DNA from: Dyella jiangningensis
Lineage (GTDB): Bacteria > Pseudomonadota > Gammaproteobacteria > Xanthomonadales > Rhodanobacteraceae
Assembly (NCBI RefSeq): GCF_003264855.1
Contig: NZ_NFZS01000001.1
Coordinates: 62,001-126,000 of the forward strand
Reading direction: 5' to 3'
DNA: 64,000 bases
The translations under genes were made by a program, and so were the position numbers. The notes below the pieces were generated by a model. That model was not told the origin of the DNA. It saw nothing but the letters and a program-made list of their open reading frames with translations, and did no database searches. Every line of letters begins with the position of its first letter. Position 1 is the first letter of the stretch. Below are positions 1-8,456 of the stretch, in pieces.

Positions 1-2841
1 CACGCCAGGCCCACCAGCACGATCAGGCCGATCTGCGTGAAGATGTTGTTGTCGCCGCCGGTGAGCCACACGCCGGTCAGCGCGGACAGCATGCACCATC
101 GGCACGATCAGGATCACCGCGAGCGGCAGCGTCAGGCTTTCGTACAGCGAGGCCAGCACCAGGAACACCAGCAGCACGCACAAGGGGAACACCAGCACCG
201 CGGTATTGCCGGCGAGGATCTGCTGGTAGGTCAGCTCGGTCCATTCGAAGGTCATGCCATTGGGCAGGTTGTCCTTGGCCAGCTTCTCGATCGCCGCCTG
301 TGCCTGGCCACTGCTGAAGCCCGGTGCCGGACCGCCGTTGATTTCGGCGGTCGGATAACCGTTGTAGTGCTGCACGCGGTCGGGGCCGACCGTCTGGTTC
401 ACGGTGAGGAACGAGCCCAGCGGGATCATCTCGCCCGAGGCGCTGCGCGTCTTGAGCTGCAGGATGTCGCTGGCTTCGTGGCGGAACTTCGGCTCTGCCG
501 AGACGTTCACCTGGTAGGTGCGGCCGAAGCGGTTGAAGTCGTTCACGTAGAGCGAGCCGAGATAGGCCTGCATGGTCTGGTACACATCGGCCAGGTCCAC
601 GCCTTCGGCCTTCGCCTTCTCGCGATCCACGTCCGCGTCGATCTGCGGCACGCTCACCTGGTAGCTGGAGAACAGGCCCGCCAGCGTCGGCACCTTGGTG
701 CTTGCACCGATCAGGTTCTGCGTCTGCTTGTACAGCTCCTCGAAGCCGGCATCGGAACGATCCTCCACCTGCAGGCGGAAACCGCCGATCGTGCCGAGGC
801 CGTTTACCGGCGGCGGCGGGAAGATCGCGATGTACGCATCCTGGATCGCCGCGTACTTCTGCTGCAGCGCCGCCGTGATCGCACCGGCCGACAGCGAGGC
901 GTCACGACGCTCCTCGAACGGCTTGAGTGTCACGAACACGATGCCGGAGTTGGTGCTGTTGGTGAAGCCGTTGATCGACAGGCCCGGGAATGCCACGGCG
1001 CTTTCCACGCCCGGCTGCTTGAGCGCGATATCGCTCATGCGACGGATGACGTCTTCCGAACGGTCCAGCGAGGCGGCATCCGGCAGCTGCGCGAACGACA
1101 CCAGGTACTGCTTGTCCTGCGGCGGCACGAAGCCGGTGGGCACGTGGGCGAAGCCGAACAGGCCCAGCAGCACGAGGCCGCCGTAGATGATCAGCGCGAT
1201 CGAACCCGAGCGCAGGATGCGCTTCACGCCGCCCACGTAACGGTTCGCGCTGCTCACGAACAGGCGGTTGAACGGACGGAACAGCCAGCCGAACGCACGA
1301 TCGATGAAGCGGCTCAGCTTGTCCTTCGGCGCACCGTGTTCCTGCAGCAGCAGGGCGGCGAGCGCGGGGCTCAGCGTGAGCGAGTTGAAGGCCGAGATCA
1401 CCGTGGAGATGGCGATGGTCAGCGCGAACTGGCGATAGAACTGGCCCGTCAGGCCGCTGATGAACGCCGCCGGCACGAACACCGCGCACAGCACCAGCGC
1501 CGTGGCCACGATGGGCCCGGTCACTTCCTTCATGGCCTGGCGTGTCGCGTCCTTCGGCGACAGGCCGTGCTCGATGTGACGCTCGACGTTCTCCACCACC
1601 ACGATGGCGTCATCGACCACGATGCCGATGGCCAGCACCAGGCCGAACAGCGACAGCGCATTGAGCGAGAAGCCGGCCAGCAGCATCACCGCGAACGTGC
1701 CGATCAGCGACACGGGCACGGCGACCAGCGGGATGATCGAGGCGCGCCAGGTCTGCAGGAACAGGATCACTACCAGCACGACCAGGGCGATGGCTTCGAA
1801 CAGCGTATGCACCACCGCCTCGATCGAACCGCGCACGAACACGGTCGGGTCGTAGACGATCTGGTAATCCACGCCCTGCGGGAAATCCTTCTTCAGGTCC
1901 GCCATCAGCGCGCGGACTTCGTCGGAGATCTGGATCGCGTTGGAACCCGGGCGCTGGAAGATCGGCAGTGCCACCGCAGGCTGGTTGTTGAGCAGGCTGC
2001 GCAGCGCGTAGCTGTTGGAACCGAGTTCCACGCGGGCCACGTCACGCAGGTGCACGAAGGAACCGTCGGCATCCTTGCGCACGATGATGTTGAGGAAATC
2101 CTCCTCAGTGATCAGGCGGCCCTGCGTGTTGATGTTGAGCTGGAACGCCGAATTGGTCGGGCCCGGCGGCGCATTCAGCGCACCGGCCGCCACCGTGATG
2201 TTCTGCTCCTGGATCGCATGCACGACGTCGCCGGTGGTGAGCTGACGCGACGCCAGGTGCTCCGGGTCCAGCCACACGCGCATGCTGTATTCGCCGGCAC
2301 CGAAGATCTGCACGTCGCCGACGCCGTCGAGGCGGGCGAGCTGATCCTTGATGTGCAGGCGTGCGTAGTTCGACAGGTACAGCATGTCGTAACGCTGATC
2401 GGGCGAGATCAGGTGCACCACCATGGTGAGGTCAGGCGAGCTCTTCTGCGTGGTCACGCCTAGACGCTGCACTTCCTCGGGCAGACGCGGCAGCGCCTGC
2501 GACACGCGGTTCTGCACCTGCACCTGCGCGTTGTCCAGGTCGGTGCCCAGCGCGAAGGTGACGGTGAGCGTCATCGCGCCGTCGCTGGTGGACTGCGAGC
2601 TGGTGTAGAGCATGCCTTCCACGCCGTTGATCTGTTCTTCCAGCGGCGTGGCGACGGTTTCGGCGATCACCTTGGGGTTGGCGCCGGGATAGGAAGCACG
2701 CACCACCACGGTCGGCGGCACCACCTCGGGGTATTCGCTGATCGGCAACTTGAACAGCGCGATGCTGCCCGCGATGAGGATCAGCACGGAGAGGACGCCG
2801 GCCAGGATCGGCCTGTCCACGAAATATTGGGCGAGTTTCAT
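1..2841 (-). CDS. RND multidrug efflux pump, inner-membrane subunit (MexF/AcrB family), partial, apparent frameshift
   Basis: Proton-driven inner-membrane pump of a tripartite drug exporter. About 947 codons are visible; the family is about 1,050 residues, so the C-terminus lies beyond the left edge. It starts MKLAQYFVDRPI at 2841, with an AGGA Shine-Dalgarno about 11 bases upstream. A first membrane helix follows, and GIVVDDAIVVVEN near residue 408 carries the paired aspartates of the proton relay in TM4. At codon 915 (positions 96-97) one extra C on the plus strand changes frame. Up to there the protein reads AVILIVPM; the family-like continuation (CMLSALTGVWLTGG, then DNNIFTQIGLIVLVG) is found only in the next frame. 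The adaptor gene upstream and the divergent LysR gene complete the locus. The family call is certain; whether the shift is a real mutation or a sequence error cannot be told from here. Confidence 0.93.
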   Translation of the reverse strand, partial: MKLAQYFVDRPILAGVLSVLILIAGSIALFKLPISEYPEVVPPTVVVRASYPGANPKVIAETVATPLEEQINGVEGMLYTSSQSTSDGAMTLTVTFALGTDLDNAQVQVQNRVSQALPRLPEEVQRLGVTTQKSSPDLTMVVHLISPDQRYDMLYLSNYARLHIKDQLARLDGVGDVQIFGAGEYSMRVWLDPEHLASRQLTTGDVVHAIQEQNITVAAGALNAPPGPTNSAFQLNINTQGRLITEEDFLNIIVRKDADGSFVHLRDVARVELGSNSYALRSLLNNQPAVALPIFQRPGSNAIQISDEVRALMADLKKDFPQGVDYQIVYDPTVFVRGSIEAVVHTLFEAIALVVLVVILFLQTWRASIIPLVAVPVSLIGTFAVMLLAGFSLNALSLFGLVLAIGIVVDDAIVVVENVERHIEHGLSPKDATRQAMKEVTGPIVATALVLCAVFVPAAFISGLTGQFYRQFALTIAISTVISAFNSLTLSPALAALLLQEHGAPKDKLSRFIDRAFGWLFRPFNRLFVSSANRYVGGVKRILRSGSIALIIYGGLVLLGLFGFAHVPTGFVPPQDKQYLVSFAQLPDAASLDRSEDVIRRMSDIALKQPGVESAVAFPGLSINGFTNSTNSGIVFVTLKPFEERRDASLSAGAITAALQQKYAAIQDAYIAIFPPPPVNGLGTIGGFRLQVEDRSDAGFEELYKQTQNLIGASTKVPTLAGLFSSYQVSVPQIDADVDREKAKAEGVDLADVYQTMQAYLGSLYVNDFNRFGRTYQVNVSAEPKFRHEASDILQLKTRSASGEMIPLGSFLTVNQTVGPDRVQHYNGYPTAEINGGPAPGFSSGQAQAAIEKLAKDNLPNGMTFEWTELTYQQILAGNTAVLVFPLCVLLVFLVLASLYESLTLPLAVILIVPMVHAVRADRRVAHRRRQQHLHADRPDRAGGPGV

Positions 2842-2983
2842 TGCATTCGTCCTGGTTGCTCTAGGCACCATTCCCGCGCGAGGCGGGGACTTGGGGAGCC
2901 TTGTTCGCGCGATGCGGAGACAAAGGTTCCCTGGCCCTCTCAAAAGAGAGGGCTTCCGTTACTTGCCAATCACTTTCCTAATC

Positions 2984-3085
2984 CGTCATCCCGGCGCAGG
3001 CCGGGATCCAGTAGCGATAAAGCGTGAAGGTGCTAGTACGTATGAGCACTGACGCTTCTGGATTCCGGCCTGCGCCGGAATGACG
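2984..3085. repeat. REPIN-like inverted pair, family B
   Basis: Two 28-base units face each other: 2984-3011 (core CCGGCGCAGGCCGG) and 3058-3085 (core CCGGCCTGCGCCGG), separated by 46 bases. They lie between the adaptor and pump genes. Related units occur at 6698-6805 and 48456-48483. The paired arms could form one long hairpin or two short ones in the transcript. Confidence 0.75.
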
Positions 3086-3093
3086 ATCAAGAA

Positions 3094-4290
3094 CTATTTC
3101 TGCTGAGCCGCGTTCTTGCCCGACGCGCTGCCAGCCATCGCCAGCTGCTTGTTCGGATCGAGGCTGCGCGATTCCATCGCCACCTTGCTCGGGTTCACTT
3201 CCACGCCCGGCCGCACGTGCTGGATGCCGTTGACGATCACGGTGTCCTTGGCGTCGAGACCTTCGGTAACCACACGGAGGCCGTCCAGTAGCGGACCGGT
3301 GACCACGCGGCGGTATTCCACCTTGTTGTCCTTGGCCACGACGTAGACGAACTTGTTGCCGAGGTCGGCACCGACGGCGCGGTCGTCGACCAGTGCACGC
3401 GGCTGGCGGCTGTCGCTGCGCAGCTGCACGCGGACGTAGAGACCGGGCGTATAGCTGGCGTCGGCGTTGTCGAACACCGCGCGCAGGCGGATGGTGCCGC
3501 TGCCGGCGCGCAGCTGGTTGTCGACGAAATCGACGCGGCCGGCGTGCGGATAGCCTTTCTCGTCGGCGAGGGCCATGGCCACCTGCAGCGTGCCGTTGTG
3601 CGCGCGTCGAAGGCGGTCGAACTTGAGGAAGCTGTGCTCGTCGACGTCGAAGTAGGCATAGATCGGGTCCACGCTCACCACGCTGGTCAACACATCGCTG
3701 CTGGTGACCAGATTGCCCGGCGTCACGAGGGCATTGCTCACGCGGCCATCGATCGGCGCACGTACTTCGGTGAAGCCGAGATTGAGGCGGGCGGCGTCGA
3801 GCGCGGCGCCGGTCGAGGCCACCTGGGCCTTGGCGCTTTGCGCGGCCGTCACCTGGCGGTCGGCTTCTTCCTTGGAGATGGCGTGCTGGTCGAGCAGGCG
3901 GCCGGCGCGTTCGGCATTGGCCTGGGCCAGTGCCTGTTCGGCCTTGGCCTGGTTGAGATTGGCCGAGAGGCGATCCACTTCCGCCTGGTAGGGACGCGGG
4001 TCGATGCGGAACAGCAGGTCGCCCTTGCGTACCACGGCGCCTTCCTTGAAGTGCACCGAATCCACGTAGCCGCTGACGCGCGGGCGGATCTGGATGGTGT
4101 CGACCGCCTGCAGGCGACCAGTGAACTCGTCGGCGTCATCCACCGGGCGCACCAGCACCTGCGCCACCGTGACGGCGGGGGCCGGCGGCGGGCCGGCCTG
4201 GGCATGGCTTTCGCCGTTATGGCCGAGCACGGCCCAGCTGCCGCCCACCACGGCTAGCGCGAGAATGGCGAGGATCCATCGTTTTTTCAT
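3094..4290 (-). CDS. RND efflux periplasmic adaptor (membrane fusion protein, MexE/AcrA family)
   Basis: Periplasmic adaptor linking the RND pump to an outer-membrane channel; 398 residues, normal for the family. I chose the start at 4290 (MKKRWILAILALAV) because GGAG sits 10 bases upstream; an in-frame ATG at 4320 would add residues ahead of the signal sequence. An N-terminal hydrophobic signal is followed by the barrel-sandwich entry (IRPRVSGYVDSVHFKEG, about residue 70), an Ala/Gln-rich coiled-coil hairpin (about residues 105-165), and lipoyl/beta-barrel segments (VRAPIDGRVSNALVTPGN). The pump gene is about 250 bases downstream on the same strand, and a LysR gene is divergent. No outer-membrane channel gene is visible; it may lie beyond the left edge. 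Confidence 0.95.
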   Translation of the reverse strand: MKKRWILAILALAVVGGSWAVLGHNGESHAQAGPPPAPAVTVAQVLVRPVDDADEFTGRLQAVDTIQIRPRVSGYVDSVHFKEGAVVRKGDLLFRIDPRPYQAEVDRLSANLNQAKAEQALAQANAERAGRLLDQHAISKEEADRQVTAAQSAKAQVASTGAALDAARLNLGFTEVRAPIDGRVSNALVTPGNLVTSSDVLTSVVSVDPIYAYFDVDEHSFLKFDRLRRAHNGTLQVAMALADEKGYPHAGRVDFVDNQLRAGSGTIRLRAVFDNADASYTPGLYVRVQLRSDSRQPRALVDDRAVGADLGNKFVYVVAKDNKVEYRRVVTGPLLDGLRVVTEGLDAKDTVIVNGIQHVRPGVEVNPSKVAMESRSLDPNKQLAMAGSASGKNAAQQK

Positions 4291-4352
4291 GTCGGGCTCC
4301 CATATTGGTCCCACCGGCATCGGGGGTAGCCGGCGAGCAGGGCCGAGAGAAT

Positions 4353-4413
4353 AGGTATACGATACGGTTCAATAAATACCTCTTTGTGCAATGCAATAGT
4401 GACTCCCAGTCAC
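4353..4413. promoter_or_regulatory. Candidate operators between efflux adaptor and LysR gene
   Basis: The 145-base divergent intergenic region holds two inverted repeats: AGGTAT (4353-4358) with ATACCT (4376-4381), and GTGAC (4399-4403) with GTCAC (4409-4413). LysR proteins usually bind such sites between their own gene and a divergent target. The assignment is by position and symmetry only. Confidence 0.35.
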
Positions 4414-4435
4414 GAATGGGTAGAGAATCGATCCT

Positions 4436-5389
4436 ATGGAAGACTTTGCCGCAATCTCCGCGTTTGTCCGCGTGGTCGAGGCCAAGAGCTTCGCCGCCGC
4501 CGCCGCCCAGCTGGGCATGACGCCGTCCGGCGTCAGCCGCGCCGTGTCCCGCCTGGAGGAAAGCCTGGGCGCCAGGCTGCTCTATCGATCCACGCGTTCG
4601 CTGCGCTTGACCGACGATGGCGCCTCGTTCCACGCACGATGCAAGGAAATCCTCGCCGATCTGGCCGAGGCGACGGAGGCGCTGGGCTATGCCGCGCGCA
4701 AGCCGACCGGCAAGCTGCGCATCGGTGTGCCGGCGTCGGTGGGGCGCACCGTGATCATCCCGAGGCTGGCCGAATTCGAGCAGCGCTATCCGGATATCCG
4801 GCTGGAACTGTCGATGTGCGACTACCCCTACGACCTCAACGAGGAAGGCATCGATTGCGCCGTCCGCGTGGGGCCGCTGGAGGATTCCAGCCTGATCGCC
4901 CGCAAGATCGGCTACCTGCGCAACGTGATCATCGCCTCGCCGGAATACCTGGCCCGCTACGGCGCCCCGCAAAGCCTCGACGACCTCAAGAACCACCGCT
5001 GCATCAACTATGTGCAGCCCAACGGACGCCCACGCCAGTGGCAGTTCGATACGCCGAGCGGGCAGGTCGGCGTGGACATCGAGGCCCACATCCTGATCAA
5101 CGATGCCGAATCGGTGATCCAGGCGGTGGTGTCGGGTCTCGGCATCACCCAGGCGCCGCATGTGATCGCGTCATGCATGCTCGACTTCGGCAAGCTCGAG
5201 CTGGTGATGACGGACACCATCTCCACCGGCAAGCCGGTGTGGATCGTCTACCCCCAGAAGAAGCACCTGTCGGCCCGCGTGCAGGCCTTCATCGAGTGGG
5301 TGCGCGAGGTGTTCGAGCAGACCAATGAGCCGGGGAAGCACAAGAAGCCGCTGGTGGCGGTGGCGGAGCCGGAGCGCATCCGGGCCTGA
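4436..5389 (+). CDS. LysR-family transcriptional regulator, probable controller of the RND pump
   Basis: 317-residue LysR regulator. The N-terminal winged helix-turn-helix is clear (about residues 1-60: FVRVVEAKSFAAAAAQLG, then SGVSRAVSRLEESLG), followed by the periplasmic-binding-like effector domain (about residues 90-295). It is divergent from the efflux adaptor with 145 bases between, the usual arrangement for a LysR gene controlling its neighbour. It belongs by sequence to the branch often annotated as CrgA-like or DmlR-like, whose ligands cannot be read from sequence. The effector is unknown. Its stop is followed 16 bases later by a family A REPIN-like repeat. Confidence 0.93.
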   Translation: MEDFAAISAFVRVVEAKSFAAAAAQLGMTPSGVSRAVSRLEESLGARLLYRSTRSLRLTDDGASFHARCKEILADLAEATEALGYAARKPTGKLRIGVPASVGRTVIIPRLAEFEQRYPDIRLELSMCDYPYDLNEEGIDCAVRVGPLEDSSLIARKIGYLRNVIIASPEYLARYGAPQSLDDLKNHRCINYVQPNGRPRQWQFDTPSGQVGVDIEAHILINDAESVIQAVVSGLGITQAPHVIASCMLDFGKLELVMTDTISTGKPVWIVYPQKKHLSARVQAFIEWVREVFEQTNEPGKHKKPLVAVAEPERIRA

Positions 5390-5405
5390 AAGTCTCCGCT
5401 CTTCC

Positions 5406-5488
5406 TGTAGGAGCGCACCCAGTGCGCGACCGCGGAGGTTCGGCGTCACCGCTGCGTAGGCTTTTCGCGCACTGGGTGCGCTCCTACA
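5406..5488. repeat. REPIN-like inverted pair, family A
   Basis: A unit beginning GTAGGAGCGCACCCAGTG at 5407 faces its reverse complement ending at 5488, with about 35 bases between. It lies between the LysR gene and the serine hydrolase gene. It is the tightest of five such pairs in the window and could act as a hairpin terminator for the LysR transcript. Confidence 0.8.
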
Positions 5489-5565
5489 GAAAACTTCATT
5501 CGCGTTTCAGGCACTTCATCCGCGGCCGTGGTCCGCTCCGCGCATCCCAACGATGGAGCGTGACC

Positions 5566-6687
5566 ATGCCTATTGCCTTCCGCCGGCTGTTGCTGGCGTC
5601 GATCCTGATCTTCCCCCTCGCGGCGCCCGCCAAGGACTACCAACCACCGACGGCTGGCTCCGATGGCTGGCCGGTCGCCGACGCGAGGGCAGCCCACTGG
5701 GATCTCGCGCCCTTGGCCGCGCTGGAGACCAGGCTCACCGATGGCAGCACCAAGGGCATCACCAGCGTGGTGGTGGCTCAGCACGGCAAGCTGGTCTACG
5801 AGGGCTATTTCAACGGCGGCGAGGCCGACCGGCTCAACGACGTCCGCTCGGCCAGCAAGAGCGTGACCGCGCTGCTGGTCGGCGCGGCGATCGACCGGGG
5901 GCTGATTCCCCATGTGCAGGCTCGCGTCTACGACTACTTTCCCGACAAGCAGCCGGTGCAGCATCCCGATCCGCGCAAGCAGGCCATCACGCTGGAAGAC
6001 CTGCTGACCATGAGCTCCCTGTGGGAATGCGACGACGAAAACCCGTTCTCCACCGGCAACGAAGAACGCATGTACGTCACCGAGGACTGGCTGCAGTTCG
6101 CGCTCGACCTGCCCATCAAGGGCTTCGCGCCGTGGATGACCCGGCCCAAGGACAGCCCGTATGGCCGCGCCTTCTCGTATTGCACGGCCGGCGCATTCAC
6201 CGCGGGCGCCGTGGTCGAGCGGGCCACGCACAAAGGCCTCGCCGCATTCGCCTCCGAGGTACTGGAGAAACCGCTGGGCATCACCGCGGTGCAGTGGAAT
6301 GCCTCGCCGTTGGGCATCGGCATGGGTGGTGGCGGCACGCGTTATCGCAGCCGCGATCTCGCCAAGCTGGGGCAGCTCGCGCTGGACGGCGGCCGCTGGC
6401 AAGGGCGGCAGGTGATCTCCACCGCCTACATCACGCAGATGCTGTCGCCCCATACGCAGGCGCGCGACGATGCGGACTACGGTTACCTGTGGTGGCGCTT
6501 CCGCTTCCCCGTGCATGGGGTCGACCAGACGGTGTGGGCGATGTCGGGCAACGGCGGCAACTACGTGTTCGTGATGCCGTCGCAACAGCTGGTCACGGTG
6601 ATCACCAGCACCGCGTACAACCAGCGCAATGCGCATGCGCAGTCGCAGGAAGTCTTTCGCGAGTACGTGTTGAAGGCTTTGCCGTAG
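5566..6687 (+). CDS. Serine hydrolase of the beta-lactamase/class C family, secreted
   Basis: 373 residues. The start at 5566 has GGAG about 9 bases upstream and gives a clear signal peptide (MPIAFRRLLLASILIFPLAAPAKD); an upstream in-frame ATG at 5422 overlaps the repeat pair and is unlikely. The active-site SxxK motif is visible as SASKSVTALLVG (about residue 99), and a YxT-type second motif as FSYCTAG (about residue 204). Near the C-terminus, MSGNGGNYVFV occupies the place of the KTG-like strand. The fold is shared by class C beta-lactamases, esterases and 6-aminohexanoate-dimer hydrolases. The overall pattern is closest to the last group, but the substrate cannot be assigned. It stands alone, flanked by repeats on both sides. 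Confidence 0.85.
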   Translation: MPIAFRRLLLASILIFPLAAPAKDYQPPTAGSDGWPVADARAAHWDLAPLAALETRLTDGSTKGITSVVVAQHGKLVYEGYFNGGEADRLNDVRSASKSVTALLVGAAIDRGLIPHVQARVYDYFPDKQPVQHPDPRKQAITLEDLLTMSSLWECDDENPFSTGNEERMYVTEDWLQFALDLPIKGFAPWMTRPKDSPYGRAFSYCTAGAFTAGAVVERATHKGLAAFASEVLEKPLGITAVQWNASPLGIGMGGGGTRYRSRDLAKLGQLALDGGRWQGRQVISTAYITQMLSPHTQARDDADYGYLWWRFRFPVHGVDQTVWAMSGNGGNYVFVMPSQQLVTVITSTAYNQRNAHAQSQEVFREYVLKALP

Positions 6688-6697
6688 GTTTTTCTGT

Positions 6698-6805
6698 CGT
6701 CACTCCGGCGTAGGCCGGAATCCAGCTGCCGAAAGACACCTACGTGCGGGACGTCGCAGATATGAATGGTGTCGCCACTGGATTCCGACCTACGCCGGAA
6801 TGATG
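6698..6805. repeat. REPIN-like inverted pair, family B
   Basis: Units at 6698-6725 and 6778-6805, each about 28 bases, face one another. They match the pair at 2984-3085 with a few substitutions (CGTAGGCC in place of CGCAGGCC). They sit between convergent genes (serine hydrolase on plus, regulator on minus) and could serve as a two-way terminator. Confidence 0.7.
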
Positions 6806-6832
6806 AGCAAACAGCGCGCGTCGGTGAGGGCG

Positions 6833-8407
6833 TCAAGGACCATGGCCGCGCAACTCCGGCGGGCACCACGCTGCCGCCAGCACGCGTTGGCGCTGCTCGC
6901 CCACGCGGCGGTTGATCGTTGCGATGGCCGCCGCGTAGGCGGGCTCCGAAGCCAATGGCTTCAGCAACGGCGACGCCTGCAGATAGGCGCTGTCGCTGTA
7001 GCCGTTGCGCACGGCGGCGTCCACCGCCTGCAGTGCGGCCTCGTGTTCGCCACGCGCCTGCAGCAGCATGGCCAGCTCCAGCCACTCGCCCGGGTACAGC
7101 GCCTGTTGCGACGACGCGTTGCGCACCTCGTCGATGCGCGTGGCGAACCAGCTCGCATCGGGCGCGCGCTCACCATAGAGGCCAAGTAAGGTGGCAGGCA
7201 GGCTCATCTGTGGGCGCAGCTGGGCGGCCTGCGTGAAAGCGGCGAAGGCAGCGGGACGATCATTGCGCAGCAGCGCCAGTTCGCCGGCAAGCACGTAGAG
7301 CTCGACGTGCGGCGTGTTGCGCTCCATCGCTTCGGCCACCGCCGATTGCGCCTCCACGAGGCGGCCGCGCAGGAACAGGTAACGCGGCCACGCGATGTTG
7401 GAAAACACGTTGTCCGGATAGAGCTGGAAGCTGCGCGCGAAGCGCTGGCCGGCCGCTTCGGTGAAGCCCAGCAGTTCCAGTTCGCGGGCGATCTGCACCT
7501 CGCGGAAGCGTACGTGCGAGGCATCGCCATGCATGTCGAGGTTGGCGTGCAGCGCCTCGTCGAGGCGTCCGCGCTCCTGGTAGAGATAGGCGGCCGATGC
7601 GCGGCTGGCGTTGTCAGCGGGATCGAGCGCGAAGGCCTTCTCGTAGGCGCCGGTGGCACCGTCGATATCGCCCATGCAATCGCGCGCGTAGGCGAGGGCG
7701 GACCATGCAGCCGCGCGCGAAGGTTCGTCTTTTACCGCTGCATCGGCGAGCTTCTGCGCGTTCTGCGCCCACTCGTACGGAAAGTTGTAGAGGCACACGC
7801 GCGCGCTGTAGGCACGGCTAAGGCCGATGCGCGCATCGCGGTCCCGCGGCGCGTCGGCCAGCGCCTGCTGGTAGAGCGCCAGCGCGCGTTCGTTGTTGTC
7901 GCGCTGGCCGATGCCGGCGTAGTAGCCCGCGCGTTGCACGAGTTCCTGCGTGGCCGAGAGCGGTGTCGCGCGCGAACGGAGCAACCACCAGCCGCCGCAC
8001 GCGACGACGGCAAGGCCCAGCGATACCGCGGCGGTGATGCTCCAGGGTGCCGGTGTTGCGCGCGCAGGCAACGCGTCGGCTTCGGCTGTCTCTTCGCGCG
8101 GCACGTCGCACAGCTGGTAGCCGCGCCCGCGCACCGAGCGGATATAGCGGGGTGAGCGCCCGTCGTCGCCCAGCGCCTGCCGCAGCAGCTTCACGCGCTG
8201 GGTGACGGTCTCCTCGCCGACCACGGCGGGCGACCACACGTCATCGATCAGCGTGTCGAAGCTCACCACCTCGACGCCGTGGCGCAGCAGGCAGGCCAGC
8301 AACTGGAAGCTCAGACCCTGTACTTCCAGCGCAACGCCATCGCGGCTGACACGCTGGCGCGCAAGATCGATCTCGAGATCCAGCAGGCGGTAGCGCGTGG
8401 CGCTCAT
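6833..8407 (-). CDS. Membrane-anchored winged-helix regulator with TPR periplasmic domain (CadC-like)
   Basis: 524-residue one-component regulator. Residues 1-100 form an OmpR/PhoB-type winged helix (VTQRVKLLRQALGDDGRSPRY, then IRSVRGRGYQL). One membrane helix follows near residues 124-146 (AAVSLGLAVVACGGWWLL). The remainder is Ala-rich helical TPR repeats, for example GDIDGATGAYEKAFALDP. The topology predicts a cytoplasmic DNA-binding domain and a periplasmic TPR domain that senses or binds a partner. It lies 49 bases after uppP on the same strand, so the two may be cotranscribed. The target genes are unknown. The fold call is firm; the role as a signal receptor is inferred from architecture. 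Confidence 0.88.
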   Translation of the reverse strand: MSATRYRLLDLEIDLARQRVSRDGVALEVQGLSFQLLACLLRHGVEVVSFDTLIDDVWSPAVVGEETVTQRVKLLRQALGDDGRSPRYIRSVRGRGYQLCDVPREETAEADALPARATPAPWSITAAVSLGLAVVACGGWWLLRSRATPLSATQELVQRAGYYAGIGQRDNNERALALYQQALADAPRDRDARIGLSRAYSARVCLYNFPYEWAQNAQKLADAAVKDEPSRAAAWSALAYARDCMGDIDGATGAYEKAFALDPADNASRASAAYLYQERGRLDEALHANLDMHGDASHVRFREVQIARELELLGFTEAAGQRFARSFQLYPDNVFSNIAWPRYLFLRGRLVEAQSAVAEAMERNTPHVELYVLAGELALLRNDRPAAFAAFTQAAQLRPQMSLPATLLGLYGERAPDASWFATRIDEVRNASSQQALYPGEWLELAMLLQARGEHEAALQAVDAAVRNGYSDSAYLQASPLLKPLASEPAYAAAIATINRRVGEQRQRVLAAAWCPPELRGHGP

Positions 8408-8456
8408 GAGGCGAGGAAGGCGGCGAAAGGGTCATCGCTATCCTCGCATGGTTCGC

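Noticed and set aside
37..2463. An 808-residue open frame on the plus strand
   Set aside because: It is antisense to the RND pump gene, is His/Arg/Gln-rich without domains, and reflects GC-rich codon bias of the true minus-strand gene.
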